Positions 36,004-45,103 are shown, numbered from the stretch's first letter. The stretch: DNA of 64,000 nt from Leptospira_A soteropolitanensis (GCF_026151335.1 NZ_JAMQPP010000011.1); one strand, 5' to 3'. The notes: a model not told the origin generated them from the sequence alone. Numbers and translations: made by a program.

Positions 36004-36840
36004 TTATTTTCCTTTTTGAAAATTGGTTCCATTCCAAATGTATTCCGATTGGTAATATTCATGAGAACTCTCGTCATCAATATCAAAACTATGAGTTAAT
36101 TCGATGATTGAATTTGGTTTTCCTTTGGTTGCTTTGCGGTTGATTTTTTTATCGGCAGATAAGGTTTCATTTGGAAAAATAAGCCATGATTCTGCGCAGG
36201 ATGGTGGATCGCAAGCTCCAGGATTCCAGGAAAACTGCGAAACAAATTTAAAATCTTTATCTATAGTAAAAATTTGTTCGTTTGTATAGCCGTATTCAAT
36301 TTCAGAAAAGACAAGATACCTTAATCCAAAAACAGAAATGGGGCTCGGCGAAAAAGAAGCTGGCAGATAGATTGTATGGTTCCAACCCTCATTGCTCATT
36401 GGTCCAACATCCCAGGTGCCATAAGTTAACATTTGATTGTTTTGGAATAGTTTTAGTTCCAGTTTTCCTATGCGAACGCCTAAGTTTCGTGCTAATATAG
36501 TTTTGTCATTCCATTCGAATGAATAATCAGCGAGTAATCCTCCCCAAATATATCCGACGTCCTTTTCTGATTGGACTTTATACCAGTATTCTTTTACTGA
36601 ATTCTGTTCCAAGGTTTGGTTCGTTTTTGTAAGAACTTTGACAGACTCACCAATGGAAAGTTTTTTTAAAATTTTGGCATTTAGATTATTTGATTCTCGT
36701 AGATTAACATTGTCACCAAATATAAGATAGGTGGACCCTTCGTTTTTTTCGTGTATGTAGTTGTCCCAATGGTTTTCGGGGAAAATGGGAAAAACAAATA
36801 GAATCATTAGAATGCAGAGTAAAGTTTTGTAACCCGACAT
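36004..36840 (-). CDS. Secreted protein with bacterial SH3 domain
   Basis: 278 residues from ATG 36840, the start that places a signal peptide (MSGYKTLLCILMILFVFPIFP) at the N-terminus; the frame is open further upstream to 36975. YLIFGDNVNLRESNNLNAKILKKLSIGESVKVL with EYWYKVQ and VGYIWGGLLAD is a complete SH3b domain (~30-100), which binds cell-wall peptides in many secreted proteins. The remaining ~170 residues are beta-rich without a recognised fold and contain a short Cys pair (GACDPPSC). Envelope function; details unknown. The gene lies 123 bases from the divergent gene at 36963. Confidence 0.75.
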   Translation of the reverse strand: MSGYKTLLCILMILFVFPIFPENHWDNYIHEKNEGSTYLIFGDNVNLRESNNLNAKILKKLSIGESVKVLTKTNQTLEQNSVKEYWYKVQSEKDVGYIWGGLLADYSFEWNDKTILARNLGVRIGKLELKLFQNNQMLTYGTWDVGPMSNEGWNHTIYLPASFSPSPISVFGLRYLVFSEIEYGYTNEQIFTIDKDFKFVSQFSWNPGACDPPSCAESWLIFPNETLSADKKINRKATKGKPNSIIELTHSFDIDDESSHEYYQSEYIWNGTNFQKGK

Positions 36841-36962
36841 AGTGCAAAAAATAAGGAACGTACGGTCATGAGTCGATCTCTTTTCGAGTGGAGTAGTATT
36901 TTTCTCTAAATGATAGGTCGACAATGAAACTATAGGCTTTTTTTTAAAAGGATGTTGTCTGG

Positions 36963-37829
36963 ATGATATTTGCACAAGTAATGAAAGCGTATTCTGTAGA
37001 TCAAATACGGTTATTGGAAGAAAAAATGAATGCCTATGAACATTGGGTATTCTTGCTGATATTACTTGTTGCCGTACTTATCCTAGTGTCTGTCCTACAA
37101 AGGCTGACGATTGCAAAGTTAAGATCTTTTGAGGCATCTAAAGGAAAGTATTTGTCAAAGGATCCAACACCTAATTCAGATTTAAGTCAATTGAACATAA
37201 CTGAAGTTCCTATTGCCGATATTCATACGATTACACAAACCCCAATTCACTCCGAGATGACAATCGGTGGTAAGGATTTATTGGATCCTGGTTTGGTCTT
37301 TAAATACATTGTTCATTTAGACACAAGTAAAGTGATTTCAATTGGGCAACGAGAAGGAAATATCGTCACTCGCTCTACAGATATTTTAGATCATCACCTA
37401 ACAATAGAAATATGTGCGATTGATGTGTCTAACTTGGAAATGTTGTCTTACACTTTGGAATTGAGAAGAGAAGGGAAAGTTTTGTTGCAGCTTCCTGGTG
37501 CCCGTAGTTTTCGAGAGATGGGTAATAAGGAAAAAATTCATATTTCTAAAACTCTTTCTTTTGATGGGGAACCTTGTTTGGAGTCTTTAAGTCCGAAGCA
37601 ACCAATCCGATTTAGGCTTGGAAGTCGAATCAATTCTCTCGGCAAATTTAATTCAGGGTATTTTGAGTTTCACTTATATAGCAAAGATGTGTTTGAAAAG
37701 ACAGACCAAGGAACCAAACGAATCGAAAAACATTTTTATTTAAAGTTAGTTAAGATTTTTCCAGGATATGATACAGCGGGTCAAACAAAAGAAGGCCTGG
37801 TTCCGATGCTTGCAAGGTTTGGGGGGTAG
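36963..37829 (+). CDS. Hypothetical single-pass membrane protein
   Basis: 288 residues. HWVFLLILLVAVLILVSVLQ near residues 27-46 is one transmembrane helix with a short N-terminal tail. The rest (~230 residues) is a soluble, strand-rich domain with TIGGKDLLDPGLVFKYIVHLD and HLTIEICAIDVSNLEML; I recognise no family. The orientation would place the domain in the cytoplasm or periplasm depending on insertion; the positive residues after the helix (AKLRSFEASKGK) favour a cytoplasmic C-terminal domain. A hairpin at 37858-37886 follows. Confidence 0.65.
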   Translation: MIFAQVMKAYSVDQIRLLEEKMNAYEHWVFLLILLVAVLILVSVLQRLTIAKLRSFEASKGKYLSKDPTPNSDLSQLNITEVPIADIHTITQTPIHSEMTIGGKDLLDPGLVFKYIVHLDTSKVISIGQREGNIVTRSTDILDHHLTIEICAIDVSNLEMLSYTLELRREGKVLLQLPGARSFREMGNKEKIHISKTLSFDGEPCLESLSPKQPIRFRLGSRINSLGKFNSGYFEFHLYSKDVFEKTDQGTKRIEKHFYLKLVKIFPGYDTAGQTKEGLVPMLARFGG

Positions 37830-37857
37830 GGTGTGAATCTAACATCCCCGCCCTGAT

Positions 37858-37886
37858 TTGGGTGGGGTTAACCACCCGCCACCCAA
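37858..37886. repeat. GC-rich intergenic hairpin
   Basis: TTGGGTGG (37858-37865) pairs perfectly with CCACCCAA (37879-37886); a nested alternative pairs GGGTGG (37860-37865) with CCACCC (37872-37877) around GGTTAA. The local base composition is much more GC-rich than the neighbourhood. No T-run follows, so it is not an obvious terminator. It may be a dispersed palindromic element. Confidence 0.5.
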
Positions 37887-38002
37887 TATGTCCTCGCTAC
37901 CACATCATATCCTTCCTTTCAATTCCCTTCGCCGTATTACAAAATTCTTTTCAAAAGAGTTCACCTTTTGCATCATTTGTTTGGTTAAGAATTCCACCCC
38001 AA

Positions 38003-38034
38003 AAAAAAAGCCAAGGTTACCCTTGGCTTTTTTT
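38003..38034. terminator. Bidirectional rho-independent terminator
   Basis: A7 + GCCAAGG (38010-38016), loop TTAC, CCTTGGC (38021-38027) + T7. The stem is perfect and symmetric, with A and T runs on both sides. It lies 40 bases past the end of the minus-strand thiolase gene and would also stop plus-strand transcripts from 36963-37829. Confidence 0.93.
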
Positions 38035-38073
38035 CGATCTTTCGAACGAACGTAATTGAATTTTAGATTCGAA

Positions 38074-39393
38074 TTATGGTCTTTCTACGATCATTGATCC
38101 TGCGATCCCACCGTGTGCACAAGCAGTGACTAGAACCTTTTTTGCATCTTTGTTTTCATGGAAGTCCATGATCGCATTGTGAAGGAGTCTTACCCCTGTT
38201 GCACCAAACGGGTGTCCAATGGCGATAGATCCGCCATTTGGATTGATCTTTTTGGCATCAAAGTTCTTTTCCCAATCAAATCCTGTTCTGATTTTGATTT
38301 CTTCAAGAGCTGCAACGGCAGTTGCTGCGAAAGCTTCATGGATTTCGATCACGTCGATGTTTTCCACTTTTTCGCCAACTTCTTCGAGAAGTCCAAGAGT
38401 TGCTTCTGCTTGTCCAAGTCCCATTAGGTTAGGCGCAACACCTTTCATTTTGAAACCAGTTACCACTGCTTCTGCTTTGAGTCCGAGTTTTTTTGCTGCT
38501 GCTTCAGAAGCGACAATGATTCCCGCTGCTCCATCAGAACGTGGGCTTGCATTGAAGATGGAAACAGTAGGGCCATGTGATTTTTTTAAATCTTTGCCGT
38601 ATTTTTCTTTCCAAGCATCAAATTTCATCGCTGGGTTATCAAACATAAGCATAGCGCGACCCATACGAGTTGGGTTTTTCACAAGACCTTCACGAAGAAG
38701 AACTGCTTCGTCCGCTTGGAGTGGGTTTCCTTCATCGTCTTTTACTTCCATGATATATGGTTTGTAACGACCTTCTTGTGTTGCTTCGAATGCTCGTTTG
38801 AAAGATTCGTAAGCGACTTTGTCTTGTGTTTCGCGTGGGAGTGCGTAGTTTTGTGCGAGAATTTCAGCCGTTACTTGCATCCCGTAAGAAGTTTCACCAT
38901 CACCAAGACCATCTTCTAATGTATCACGAAGTTCCACACCTTCAGGAAGGTCATTTGGAAGCAGTTTAACAAGTGAATCTAAACTGTTTGTTTTTTTGTT
39001 AAGGCGAGCATTTTTCACAACGAAAGGCATAGAAGTTTGTGATTCTTCACCAATCACGAGGAATACCTCACCTTCACCTAACATAATACGGCGAGATGCT
39101 TCTGCGACCGCTTCGAGTCCTGAAACACAGTTGTTTGCCACTGTTAAACAAGGAATTTCTAAAGGTAAGTTCATTAGGTTTGCAATCACACGAGCAGAGT
39201 TTGGTGCATTTGCAAAACCTTCTCCAACGATCACACCGTCAATATCAGTTGGTTTTAAACCACTGCGTTTCATTACTTCTTCACCGACAATTTTACCGAG
39301 GTGGTGACCTGGATACTGTGCAAGTGCCTTTCCAATTTGAGCAAAAGGAGTTCGTGCAGGTGCTGCGAGTACTATCTTTTGTGTTACTTTCAT
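38074..39393 (-). CDS. Thiolase (acetyl-CoA acyltransferase)
   Basis: 439 residues, full thiolase fold. ANNCVSGLEAVAEA has the nucleophilic cysteine (~residue 89), EIHEAFAATA the N-E-A-F-type loop (here H-E-A-F), NPNGGSIAIGHPFGATG the catalytic histidine, and CAHGGIAGS the second cysteine. H-E-A-F instead of N-E-A-F is seen in FadI-type degradative thiolases, and the length fits that group too. It would perform the last step of beta-oxidation, cleaving 3-ketoacyl-CoA, or the reverse Claisen condensation. Leptospires live on fatty acids, so a degradative role is the better guess. A terminator follows; it is separated from ilvC by 51 bases on the same strand. Confidence 0.93.
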   Translation of the reverse strand: MKVTQKIVLAAPARTPFAQIGKALAQYPGHHLGKIVGEEVMKRSGLKPTDIDGVIVGEGFANAPNSARVIANLMNLPLEIPCLTVANNCVSGLEAVAEASRRIMLGEGEVFLVIGEESQTSMPFVVKNARLNKKTNSLDSLVKLLPNDLPEGVELRDTLEDGLGDGETSYGMQVTAEILAQNYALPRETQDKVAYESFKRAFEATQEGRYKPYIMEVKDDEGNPLQADEAVLLREGLVKNPTRMGRAMLMFDNPAMKFDAWKEKYGKDLKKSHGPTVSIFNASPRSDGAAGIIVASEAAAKKLGLKAEAVVTGFKMKGVAPNLMGLGQAEATLGLLEEVGEKVENIDVIEIHEAFAATAVAALEEIKIRTGFDWEKNFDAKKINPNGGSIAIGHPFGATGVRLLHNAIMDFHENKDAKKVLVTACAHGGIAGSMIVERP

Positions 39394-39444
39394 ATAAAAT
39401 CCCTTCTTCCTTTCTTTAGACTAAAACTTTAGTTACCTTAAAAA

Positions 39445-40446
39445 TTACTTCGCAAGCCACTTCATCATCGAACGTAGTTTTGTTCCAACTGCTTCGATAG
39501 GGTGAGCCGCATTTTTTTCTTTGAGTTTTTTATACTCAGGGTATCCTGCTTTTGTATCCGCCATCCAACGTTTAGCGAACGCTGCACCTTTATCTTTTTG
39601 GATATCAGTGAGAACGTCTTTCATACGAGCTTTCACACCAGCATCAATGATGCGTGGTCCGCTGATATAATCTCCATACTCTGCAGTATCAGAGATGGAA
39701 TAACGCATACGTGCAAGTCCACCTTCGTAAATCAAGTCAGTGATGAGTTTCACTTCATGTAAACATTCGAAGTAAGCGATTTCTGGATCGTATCCTGCTT
39801 CTGTTAATGTTTCAAATCCACTCATAATGAGGTTCGCCACACCACCACAAAGAACAGCTTGTTCTCCAAAAAGGTCAGTTTCCGTTTCTTCACGGAAAGA
39901 TGTTTCTAAAATTCCTGCTCTTCCTCCGCCTACTCCACTTGCGTGCGCAAGGGCGCGAGCTTTTGCTTGGCCAGTTGCATCTTGGTAGATCGCGATGAGG
40001 CATGGAACTCCACCACCTTCTGTATACACTCGGCGAACCAAATGTCCTGGGCCTTTGGGAGCTACCATATAAACGTCTACGTTTTTAGGAGGAGTGATGA
40101 GATCATAATGGATGTTAAACCCATGAGAAAAAACAAGAGCTTTTCCTTCCGTAAGGTTTGGTTCAATGTCCGCCTTATACATGTCAGCTTGGATTGTGTC
40201 TGGAGCAAGAATTTGGATGATGTCTGCTTTTTTTGCAGCTTCCGCAACATTGTACACTTCGAAGCCAGCTTCTTTGGCTTCTTTGACTGATTTAGATCCA
40301 TCGCGAAGTCCAATAATGACTTTCAAACCAGAATCTTTCATGTTTTGAGCTTGGGCGTGACCTTGGCTTCCGTAGCCAATCACTGCAATGGTTTTACCTT
40401 TAAGGAGATTTAGATCGCAACTGTCGTCGTAATAGATATTTGCCAT
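39445..40446 (-). CDS. ilvC: Ketol-acid reductoisomerase
   Basis: 333 residues from ATG 40446; the frame opens at GTG 40458, but family members start MANIYYDDSCDL. Class I KARI: GYGSQGHAQAQNM (Rossmann loop), GLRDGSKS (NADPH-specificity loop), LAPDTIQ, FSHGFNIH, VAPKGPGHLVRR and the knotted C-terminal domain with metal ligands in DLFGEQAVLCGG and EAYFECLHE-like segments. It converts acetolactate or acetohydroxybutyrate to dihydroxy acids in valine, leucine and isoleucine synthesis. AvtA, encoded at 26157-27431, would act at the end of the same pathway. No attenuator-like leader is evident upstream. Confidence 0.96.
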   Translation of the reverse strand: MANIYYDDSCDLNLLKGKTIAVIGYGSQGHAQAQNMKDSGLKVIIGLRDGSKSVKEAKEAGFEVYNVAEAAKKADIIQILAPDTIQADMYKADIEPNLTEGKALVFSHGFNIHYDLITPPKNVDVYMVAPKGPGHLVRRVYTEGGGVPCLIAIYQDATGQAKARALAHASGVGGGRAGILETSFREETETDLFGEQAVLCGGVANLIMSGFETLTEAGYDPEIAYFECLHEVKLITDLIYEGGLARMRYSISDTAEYGDYISGPRIIDAGVKARMKDVLTDIQKDKGAAFAKRWMADTKAGYPEYKKLKEKNAAHPIEAVGTKLRSMMKWLAK

Positions 40447-40526
40447 GGATGGGCACACTTCCTGCGGAAAATTTAACTGATTTTTCCATCATTTTTAACT
40501 ATTAGGAGGGAAACAAGAACGAATTA

Positions 40527-40609
40527 GGGCGCCTTTCCTTGCTGTCTACGGACTTTCGCATTCGCTTCGGTCCTTCGGACGGCTTACGCCTCCTCCGCAT
40601 CAAGGGCGC
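40527..40609. repeat. GC-rich intergenic element, probably a dispersed repeat
   Basis: An 83-base GC-rich island, far from the local AT-rich composition, bounded by direct repeats GGGCGC (40527-40532 and 40604-40609). It contains a small hairpin GTCC-TTC-GGAC (40570-40580). Read on the minus strand it gives a short Arg/Lys-rich open frame with no ribosome site, which I do not count as a gene. It looks like an inserted, copied intergenic element; only one copy is in this window. Confidence 0.5.
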
Positions 40610-40611
40610 AT

Positions 40612-40623
40612 AAGAGACATAAT
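40612..40623 (+). promoter_or_regulatory. AAGAGACATAAT, variant of the recurring 12-mer
   Basis: Differs by one base from AAGTGACATAAT and is followed by ATTT, as an extended -10 element could be. It lies 115 bases before the preferred start of the small lipoprotein gene at 40739 and directly abuts the GC-rich element. Confidence 0.3.
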
Positions 40624-40738
40624 ATTTTTCAAAGCTCTTCATTCCTTTTGATTCTACAAAAAGCATTGGCATAGGTGATCCCCGCAAATGCGGAAACCCT
40701 CCATTGGAGAAATGGTCCTTCCCTCCTATACTGTACTC

Positions 40739-41095
40739 ATGATGAACCGAATCAATTTTGAATCCTTAAAGAAGTTGCACGGCAAGAGTTTTGTTAGATG
40801 CATACTTTCCTTTTTTTTCGTGGGTAGTATGGCACTGTTGGGAGGAGGCTGTATCACTCCTGACCTTGTCCATGACTCTTACTATACGAGACACCCAAGC
40901 CAAAATAGTCATAACTACCGCGAGTATCCCTATCCCTACCAAGGATCAAGAGGAGGTTACGGTGTTCCGTATCCTTATTATGGAGGAGGAAACCAGTTCC
41001 AAATCCCAAGGTCACACGGTGGCGGCCACAATCCCTTCCATGTCCCTGCGGGAAGATACCATAATGTTGGTAGTCCAGGTAAGTGGAGGTTATAG
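40739..41095 (+). CDS. Small Gly/Tyr/Pro/His-rich lipoprotein
   Basis: 118 residues from ATG 40739; the frame is open back to 40688 and the true start is uncertain because no good ribosome site precedes any candidate. SFVRCILSFFFVGSMALLGGGC is a lipoprotein signal with a positively charged N-region and a Cys lipobox. The mature ~80 residues are low complexity, rich in Tyr, Pro, Gly, His, Ser (for example EYPYPYQGSRGGYGVPYPYY), likely disordered and surface-exposed. It ends four bases before the start of the next candidate gene, and GGAGGT near its 3' end would serve that gene. Confidence 0.6.
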   Translation: MMNRINFESLKKLHGKSFVRCILSFFFVGSMALLGGGCITPDLVHDSYYTRHPSQNSHNYREYPYPYQGSRGGYGVPYPYYGGGNQFQIPRSHGGGHNPFHVPAGRYHNVGSPGKWRL

Positions 41096-41098
41096 AAC

Positions 41099-41357
41099 TT
41101 GGAAAAATTAAATTCTAGCAAACTCTCTTCTGATCAGTTGTGCCAGTCTCTTACCTGAAGAAAGAAGGGTGTATCAGAATAACCCAGTCAAATTACCGGA
41201 GGGAATGAACATCCACCAATGGATGGAGACAAAAAAGTATCAATTTCCAAATCGATTTTGGTCCAGACAAATTGGTATTGATGAGATTTATTTAACTCTA
41301 CCGAAGGAGTTGGCAAAGGAATACGACGAGATCAAGTTTTGGCTTTCTCTACGGTAA
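41099..41357 (+). pseudogene. Small lipoprotein with an apparent frameshift in a CT repeat
   Basis: A TTG at 41099 sits 8 bases after a perfect GGAGGT (41085-41090) and opens MEKLNSSKL, but this frame stops after 19 codons. The +1 frame continues at once with LLISCASLLPEERRVYQNN and runs to 41357. Adding one CT to the CTCTCT tract near 41123-41128 would join them into a ~86-residue lipoprotein (signal MEKLNSSKLSLLISC). In the + frame only a GTG at 41169 offers a start (62 residues), without a ribosome site. So this is either a decayed gene, a phase-variable one, or a sequencing error. Its 3' end overlaps the converging phosphatase gene by 26 bases. Confidence 0.5.
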
Positions 41358-43086
41358 TGCCGGAATAACGAATGAGTCCAAGGGTCAAATCATCTTGGAT
41401 GGCAGTGATTCCTCCAGAAAGTTGGATGACCGATTGGAAAACTTGGTCTTGGATTTCAAAGAGAGGAAGGCTTCGTATATCACGAATTAGATGGAGTAGT
41501 CTTTCTTCTCCAAACATTTGTAATGAATTGGGTTCTCTTGCCTCGGTGAGTCCATCGGTGAGCATGACAATCAAATCACCCGTTTCCAATTGGAATCTTT
41601 CTTCTTCCGCGAGAATTTCAAAAATGGGGGTAATGATCCTTCCCATAGGTTTCAAACTCACGAGAGCTCCCGATTTACGAATGATAAATAGAGGAAAATG
41701 TCCTGCTCTGGCAAAAGTTAGAGATCCTGTGCCTGTATAGAGATGGAGTAAACTAGCAGTGACAAAATGTTCCCTTAGATTTGGAATGATTCGTTGACGG
41801 ATCGATTCTAAATTATCCTTCAGGCCAACAGGGTCTTGTTTCCATTTTTCTAGTGATGTTTTGACAAGTGCACTGAGAAGTGCCGCTGGAATTCCATGTC
41901 CAGAAACATCGCAAATAAAAACACCTAACTCTTGTTTTTCTGGTTTCCAAACAAAATCATACAAATCGCCTCCCACTTTCATCATCGGGATGTTTTTAAA
42001 AAGAATTTCTACTCCCTGCGGTTTAATTTCTTTTTGAGGAAAAAGGGATTCTTGGATCCGTTTTGCCATATCCAATTGTTTTTCAATTTCTGTTCTTTGT
42101 TCTTCAATTACCGCCGTTCGTTCTAGAACTTTTTGTTCCAATTCTTCATTGGCCTTTTCTTTTAGTTCATTTAAAACTTGTAAGGATTTTAAAGAAGCAA
42201 GTTGAGCTCTTTCCCTTTCCCTTGTGGCGGTGACAAGAAAGTAAGCAATCCCACTGATACAAAACAAAAATGCATCCAAAAAAATTAGGGAATCATTGAT
42301 CGAGAGGCCACTCGCATCTCTTCTTGCGAATACTCCTTTCCCGTCAATTGTTAGTGTAACGGCTGTAAATGCGAGGACTACTGTGGAGAGTGTGGCACCA
42401 AATTGACGAAACCTTATGCTTGTGACAATCACGAAAGGAATTGGCAAAAAAAGCAGAGGCCATTCATCGCTAAATGCAATCGATCCAGAAATATAAACTA
42501 AAATGATCCAAAGCAGAAGCTCAATTTGTTTGCGAAGTTCTAACTTTAATTTTGATTTAGGATGAAACCATACATATAACAAAGGAGCCACAATGAGAAA
42601 ACCGAGCATCTCACCCGAAAACCATGTGAAGAATACGTTGAAATACAATTCACTCGATAAAAAATCCCAATACCATAAACTTGTAACACCCATAATGGCG
42701 CTTACAAAAGATCCAGGAAATGTTCCTATACTTAGGAAATAAATTAAATCCTTTGTGGAGTAGATGGGATCACTTTTTTCTGTAACTTTTTTGATGATTC
42801 GATAGTTGATATAACTACTAAGCGTATTTCCAATCCCAATAATAAAGGCTGTTTGCAAGTGTGGATTGTTGAAAAAATTGGCAAGGGTTGCACCTAAATA
42901 AATTCCAGGTAAAGCAACAGGTCCAAGTAAGAGAAGAGAAGCAAGGCCCACTCCTTCGGGGGGCCAAACAGGAGAAACTTGGCTATTTAAGAAGGCAATT
43001 TTAAATCCAATTTGTGCTGAGATGAAGTACCCAATGAAGATGATGGGTGTCCAAATAAAAATTCTTGTATATAGGACAGTCTTCAT
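41332..43086 (-). CDS. MASE1 membrane sensor with SpoIIE-type PP2C phosphatase domain
   Basis: 584 residues from ATG 43086, which overlaps the ABC-F stop by four bases. The N-terminal ~280 residues hold eight or so hydrophobic helices with SPVWPPEGVGLASLLLLG and IYLGATLANF, the MASE1 signature. A coiled coil (~285-340: ERERAQLASLKSLQVLNELKE onward) leads to the SpoIIE domain: GGDLYDF, ICDVSGHGIPAAL and MLTDGLTEARE supply the Asp metal ligands of PP2C phosphatases. It would dephosphorylate an STAS anti-anti-sigma factor in response to a membrane signal, opposing a kinase such as the RsbW-like protein encoded at 2610-3209. No partner gene is adjacent. Confidence 0.88.
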   Translation of the reverse strand: MKTVLYTRIFIWTPIIFIGYFISAQIGFKIAFLNSQVSPVWPPEGVGLASLLLLGPVALPGIYLGATLANFFNNPHLQTAFIIGIGNTLSSYINYRIIKKVTEKSDPIYSTKDLIYFLSIGTFPGSFVSAIMGVTSLWYWDFLSSELYFNVFFTWFSGEMLGFLIVAPLLYVWFHPKSKLKLELRKQIELLLWIILVYISGSIAFSDEWPLLFLPIPFVIVTSIRFRQFGATLSTVVLAFTAVTLTIDGKGVFARRDASGLSINDSLIFLDAFLFCISGIAYFLVTATRERERAQLASLKSLQVLNELKEKANEELEQKVLERTAVIEEQRTEIEKQLDMAKRIQESLFPQKEIKPQGVEILFKNIPMMKVGGDLYDFVWKPEKQELGVFICDVSGHGIPAALLSALVKTSLEKWKQDPVGLKDNLESIRQRIIPNLREHFVTASLLHLYTGTGSLTFARAGHFPLFIIRKSGALVSLKPMGRIITPIFEILAEEERFQLETGDLIVMLTDGLTEAREPNSLQMFGEERLLHLIRDIRSLPLFEIQDQVFQSVIQLSGGITAIQDDLTLGLIRYSGITVEKAKT

Positions 43087-44960
43087 TCGGATTGAAGCAT
43101 TTCCCATTCCTCCATTTTGTAAAGAATTTCCGTTTCTATCTTTTGGATTTCTTCAGATATTTTCTGAAGTTCTGTATGATTATTTGCGAATGTACTCAAT
43201 TTCTTTTCTAATTCTTGTTTGGATGATTCAAGTTTAGCGATCTCTAATTCTAATTTAGAAAGTTTCTTTTGGTCTTGTTTGGACTTTTGTGGTTTGTCCG
43301 TAACTAATGTAGCAGGCGAAGATTCTTTTGGTTTTGGGGAACTTTGTTCGTTTTCTAATTCTAAAGAATCGGTTTCCAAAAAGGAAGAAAAAGTTCCAAT
43401 GTAATGATCTAATTTTCCTTCTTTTCTAAAAATGAGAAGGCTCTCTGCTGTCCGGTCGAGGAAATATCGGTCATGAGAAACAATCACAACCGTTCCTGGG
43501 AACTCATCTAAAAAGGATTCTAAAACAGAAAGGGTTTGGATGTCCAAATCATTGGTTGGTTCATCTAAGATAAGAAAGTTGGGACCTGTCATCAGGATCT
43601 GAACAAGAAAAAGGCGGCGTCTTTCACCTCCAGATAGTTTGGCGATGGGAGTGTATTGCAATTTTCCATCAAAGAGAAATCTTTCTAACATTTTCGCGGC
43701 AGAAATTTTCTCACCTGATTCGGTTTCGATCATTTCTCCGGCCACATCTTTGATATAATCGAGTACATTTCTTTCTAGCGGAAGTTCGGAACTGGTTTGG
43801 TCAAAATATCCAACTTTTGTATTCATCCCCGGTTTGATAAATCCACTATCAGGTGCAATGCGACCAGCCATGAGATTCAATAGTGTGGACTTGCCAATTC
43901 CGTTTGGTCCAATGATCCCTAGTCTTTCTTTGGCTTTAAAAGTATAAGTGAAATCATTGATGAGCAGTCGGTCGCCGATTCCTTTTTTCAGATTATGAAT
44001 TTCTAAAATGGTTTTCCCTTGGCGTTTGGCAGCAACACTCAATTCTAAATCTTTTTGAATTTCTCGTTTTTCTCTATTTTGGAGATCACTGGCGCGATCA
44101 ATCCTGGCTTTTTGTTTGGTGGTCCGAGCTTTCGGTTGGCGTTTCAACCACTTCACTTCTTGTTTGAGGAATTGTTTGATTTTATCTTCTTGTTTTTGAA
44201 GGGTTTCTTCTCTTTCCACTTTTCGCTCTAAATAAATAGAATAGTTTCCTTCATATAGAAAATGGTTACCACGATCCAGTTCCAAAATTTTAGTTACAAT
44301 TCGATCTAAAAAATAACGATCGTGAGTGATGAGTAAGATGGCTTTGTCAAGACCTGCTAAATAATCTTCTAACCATAAAATAGATTTTACATCCAAATGG
44401 TTTGTTGGTTCATCTAAAATTAGTAAATTACTTTCATCAATAAGGGATTTCGCAAGTTCTACTTTTTTAAGCATCCCACCAGACAACTCTGACATTTTTC
44501 TTTCTAACTTTTCAACACCTAACTCTTTTAATATGGACTTGATTTGTTGTTCGTAATCCCAAGCAGAAAGCCTATCCATTTCTTGTGAGGCACTCGTAAA
44601 CTCATCATCTAGTCCCTCTTCACCTTCACCCATTCGTTCACAAATGTCTTCATAACGACGAATGGTTTTGACGAGTTTGTTATCACCCTTATAAATATGA
44701 TCGAGGATAGTTTCGTTTTGATCAAAAACAGGGTTTTGGTCGAGGATAGAAATTTTAAGGTTATTGTTTTTGATGATTTGTCCGGAATCCGTTTCTTCTT
44801 TTCCAAGAAGAGCACGAAGGAGAGTAGACTTACCCGATCCATTGATCCCTACAATGGCGAGTTTTTCTCCTTCGCTGATAGAAAAATCAAGATTCGAAAA
44901 AAGTTTTTTTTCGCCGATGGTTTTGGAAAGTTTGGATACAGAGACTAGCACAATGTCCAT
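43083..44960 (-). CDS. ABC-F ATPase, Uup type
   Basis: 625 residues: two ABC domains without membrane segments. Walker A loops are GINGSGKST and GPNGIGKST, ABC signatures LSGGMLKKVELAKS and LSGGERRRLFLVQI, Walker B plus Glu in LLILDEPTNHLD and FLILDEPTNDLD. An inter-domain linker with EVKWLKRQPKARTTKQKARI is the P-site tRNA-interacting arm of ABC-F proteins. The C-terminal ~90 residues form a charged coiled coil (KLSKLELEIAKLESSKQELE onward), as in Uup, which also binds branched DNA. It acts on stalled ribosomes or DNA intermediates; resistance function cannot be inferred. It is coupled to the phosphatase gene downstream. Confidence 0.92.
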   Translation of the reverse strand: MDIVLVSVSKLSKTIGEKKLFSNLDFSISEGEKLAIVGINGSGKSTLLRALLGKEETDSGQIIKNNNLKISILDQNPVFDQNETILDHIYKGDNKLVKTIRRYEDICERMGEGEEGLDDEFTSASQEMDRLSAWDYEQQIKSILKELGVEKLERKMSELSGGMLKKVELAKSLIDESNLLILDEPTNHLDVKSILWLEDYLAGLDKAILLITHDRYFLDRIVTKILELDRGNHFLYEGNYSIYLERKVEREETLQKQEDKIKQFLKQEVKWLKRQPKARTTKQKARIDRASDLQNREKREIQKDLELSVAAKRQGKTILEIHNLKKGIGDRLLINDFTYTFKAKERLGIIGPNGIGKSTLLNLMAGRIAPDSGFIKPGMNTKVGYFDQTSSELPLERNVLDYIKDVAGEMIETESGEKISAAKMLERFLFDGKLQYTPIAKLSGGERRRLFLVQILMTGPNFLILDEPTNDLDIQTLSVLESFLDEFPGTVVIVSHDRYFLDRTAESLLIFRKEGKLDHYIGTFSSFLETDSLELENEQSSPKPKESSPATLVTDKPQKSKQDQKKLSKLELEIAKLESSKQELEKKLSTFANNHTELQKISEEIQKIETEILYKMEEWEMLQSE

Positions 44961-45103
44961 GAGATGGAAATAGGCTCATTCGGACAATCGTATTCAATAT
45001 TTTGTTATGAATGTACATCTGATTTGTCGACTTTGCCTTGGTTTTTAAGACCTTAGAATTTTTCGCATTCTCCCTAATTTCCATCGTGGACTTACTGGGT
45101 AAT

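Noticed and set aside
40502..40687. A 61-codon minus-strand frame rich in Arg and Lys
   Set aside because: It lies across the GC-rich repeat-like element, has no ribosome site, and its composition is that of the repeat rather than of a protein.
44961..45103. A riboswitch or T-box leader before the serine acetyltransferase
   Set aside because: No stable paired elements, specifier-like bulge or terminator/antiterminator pair could be found in this gap.
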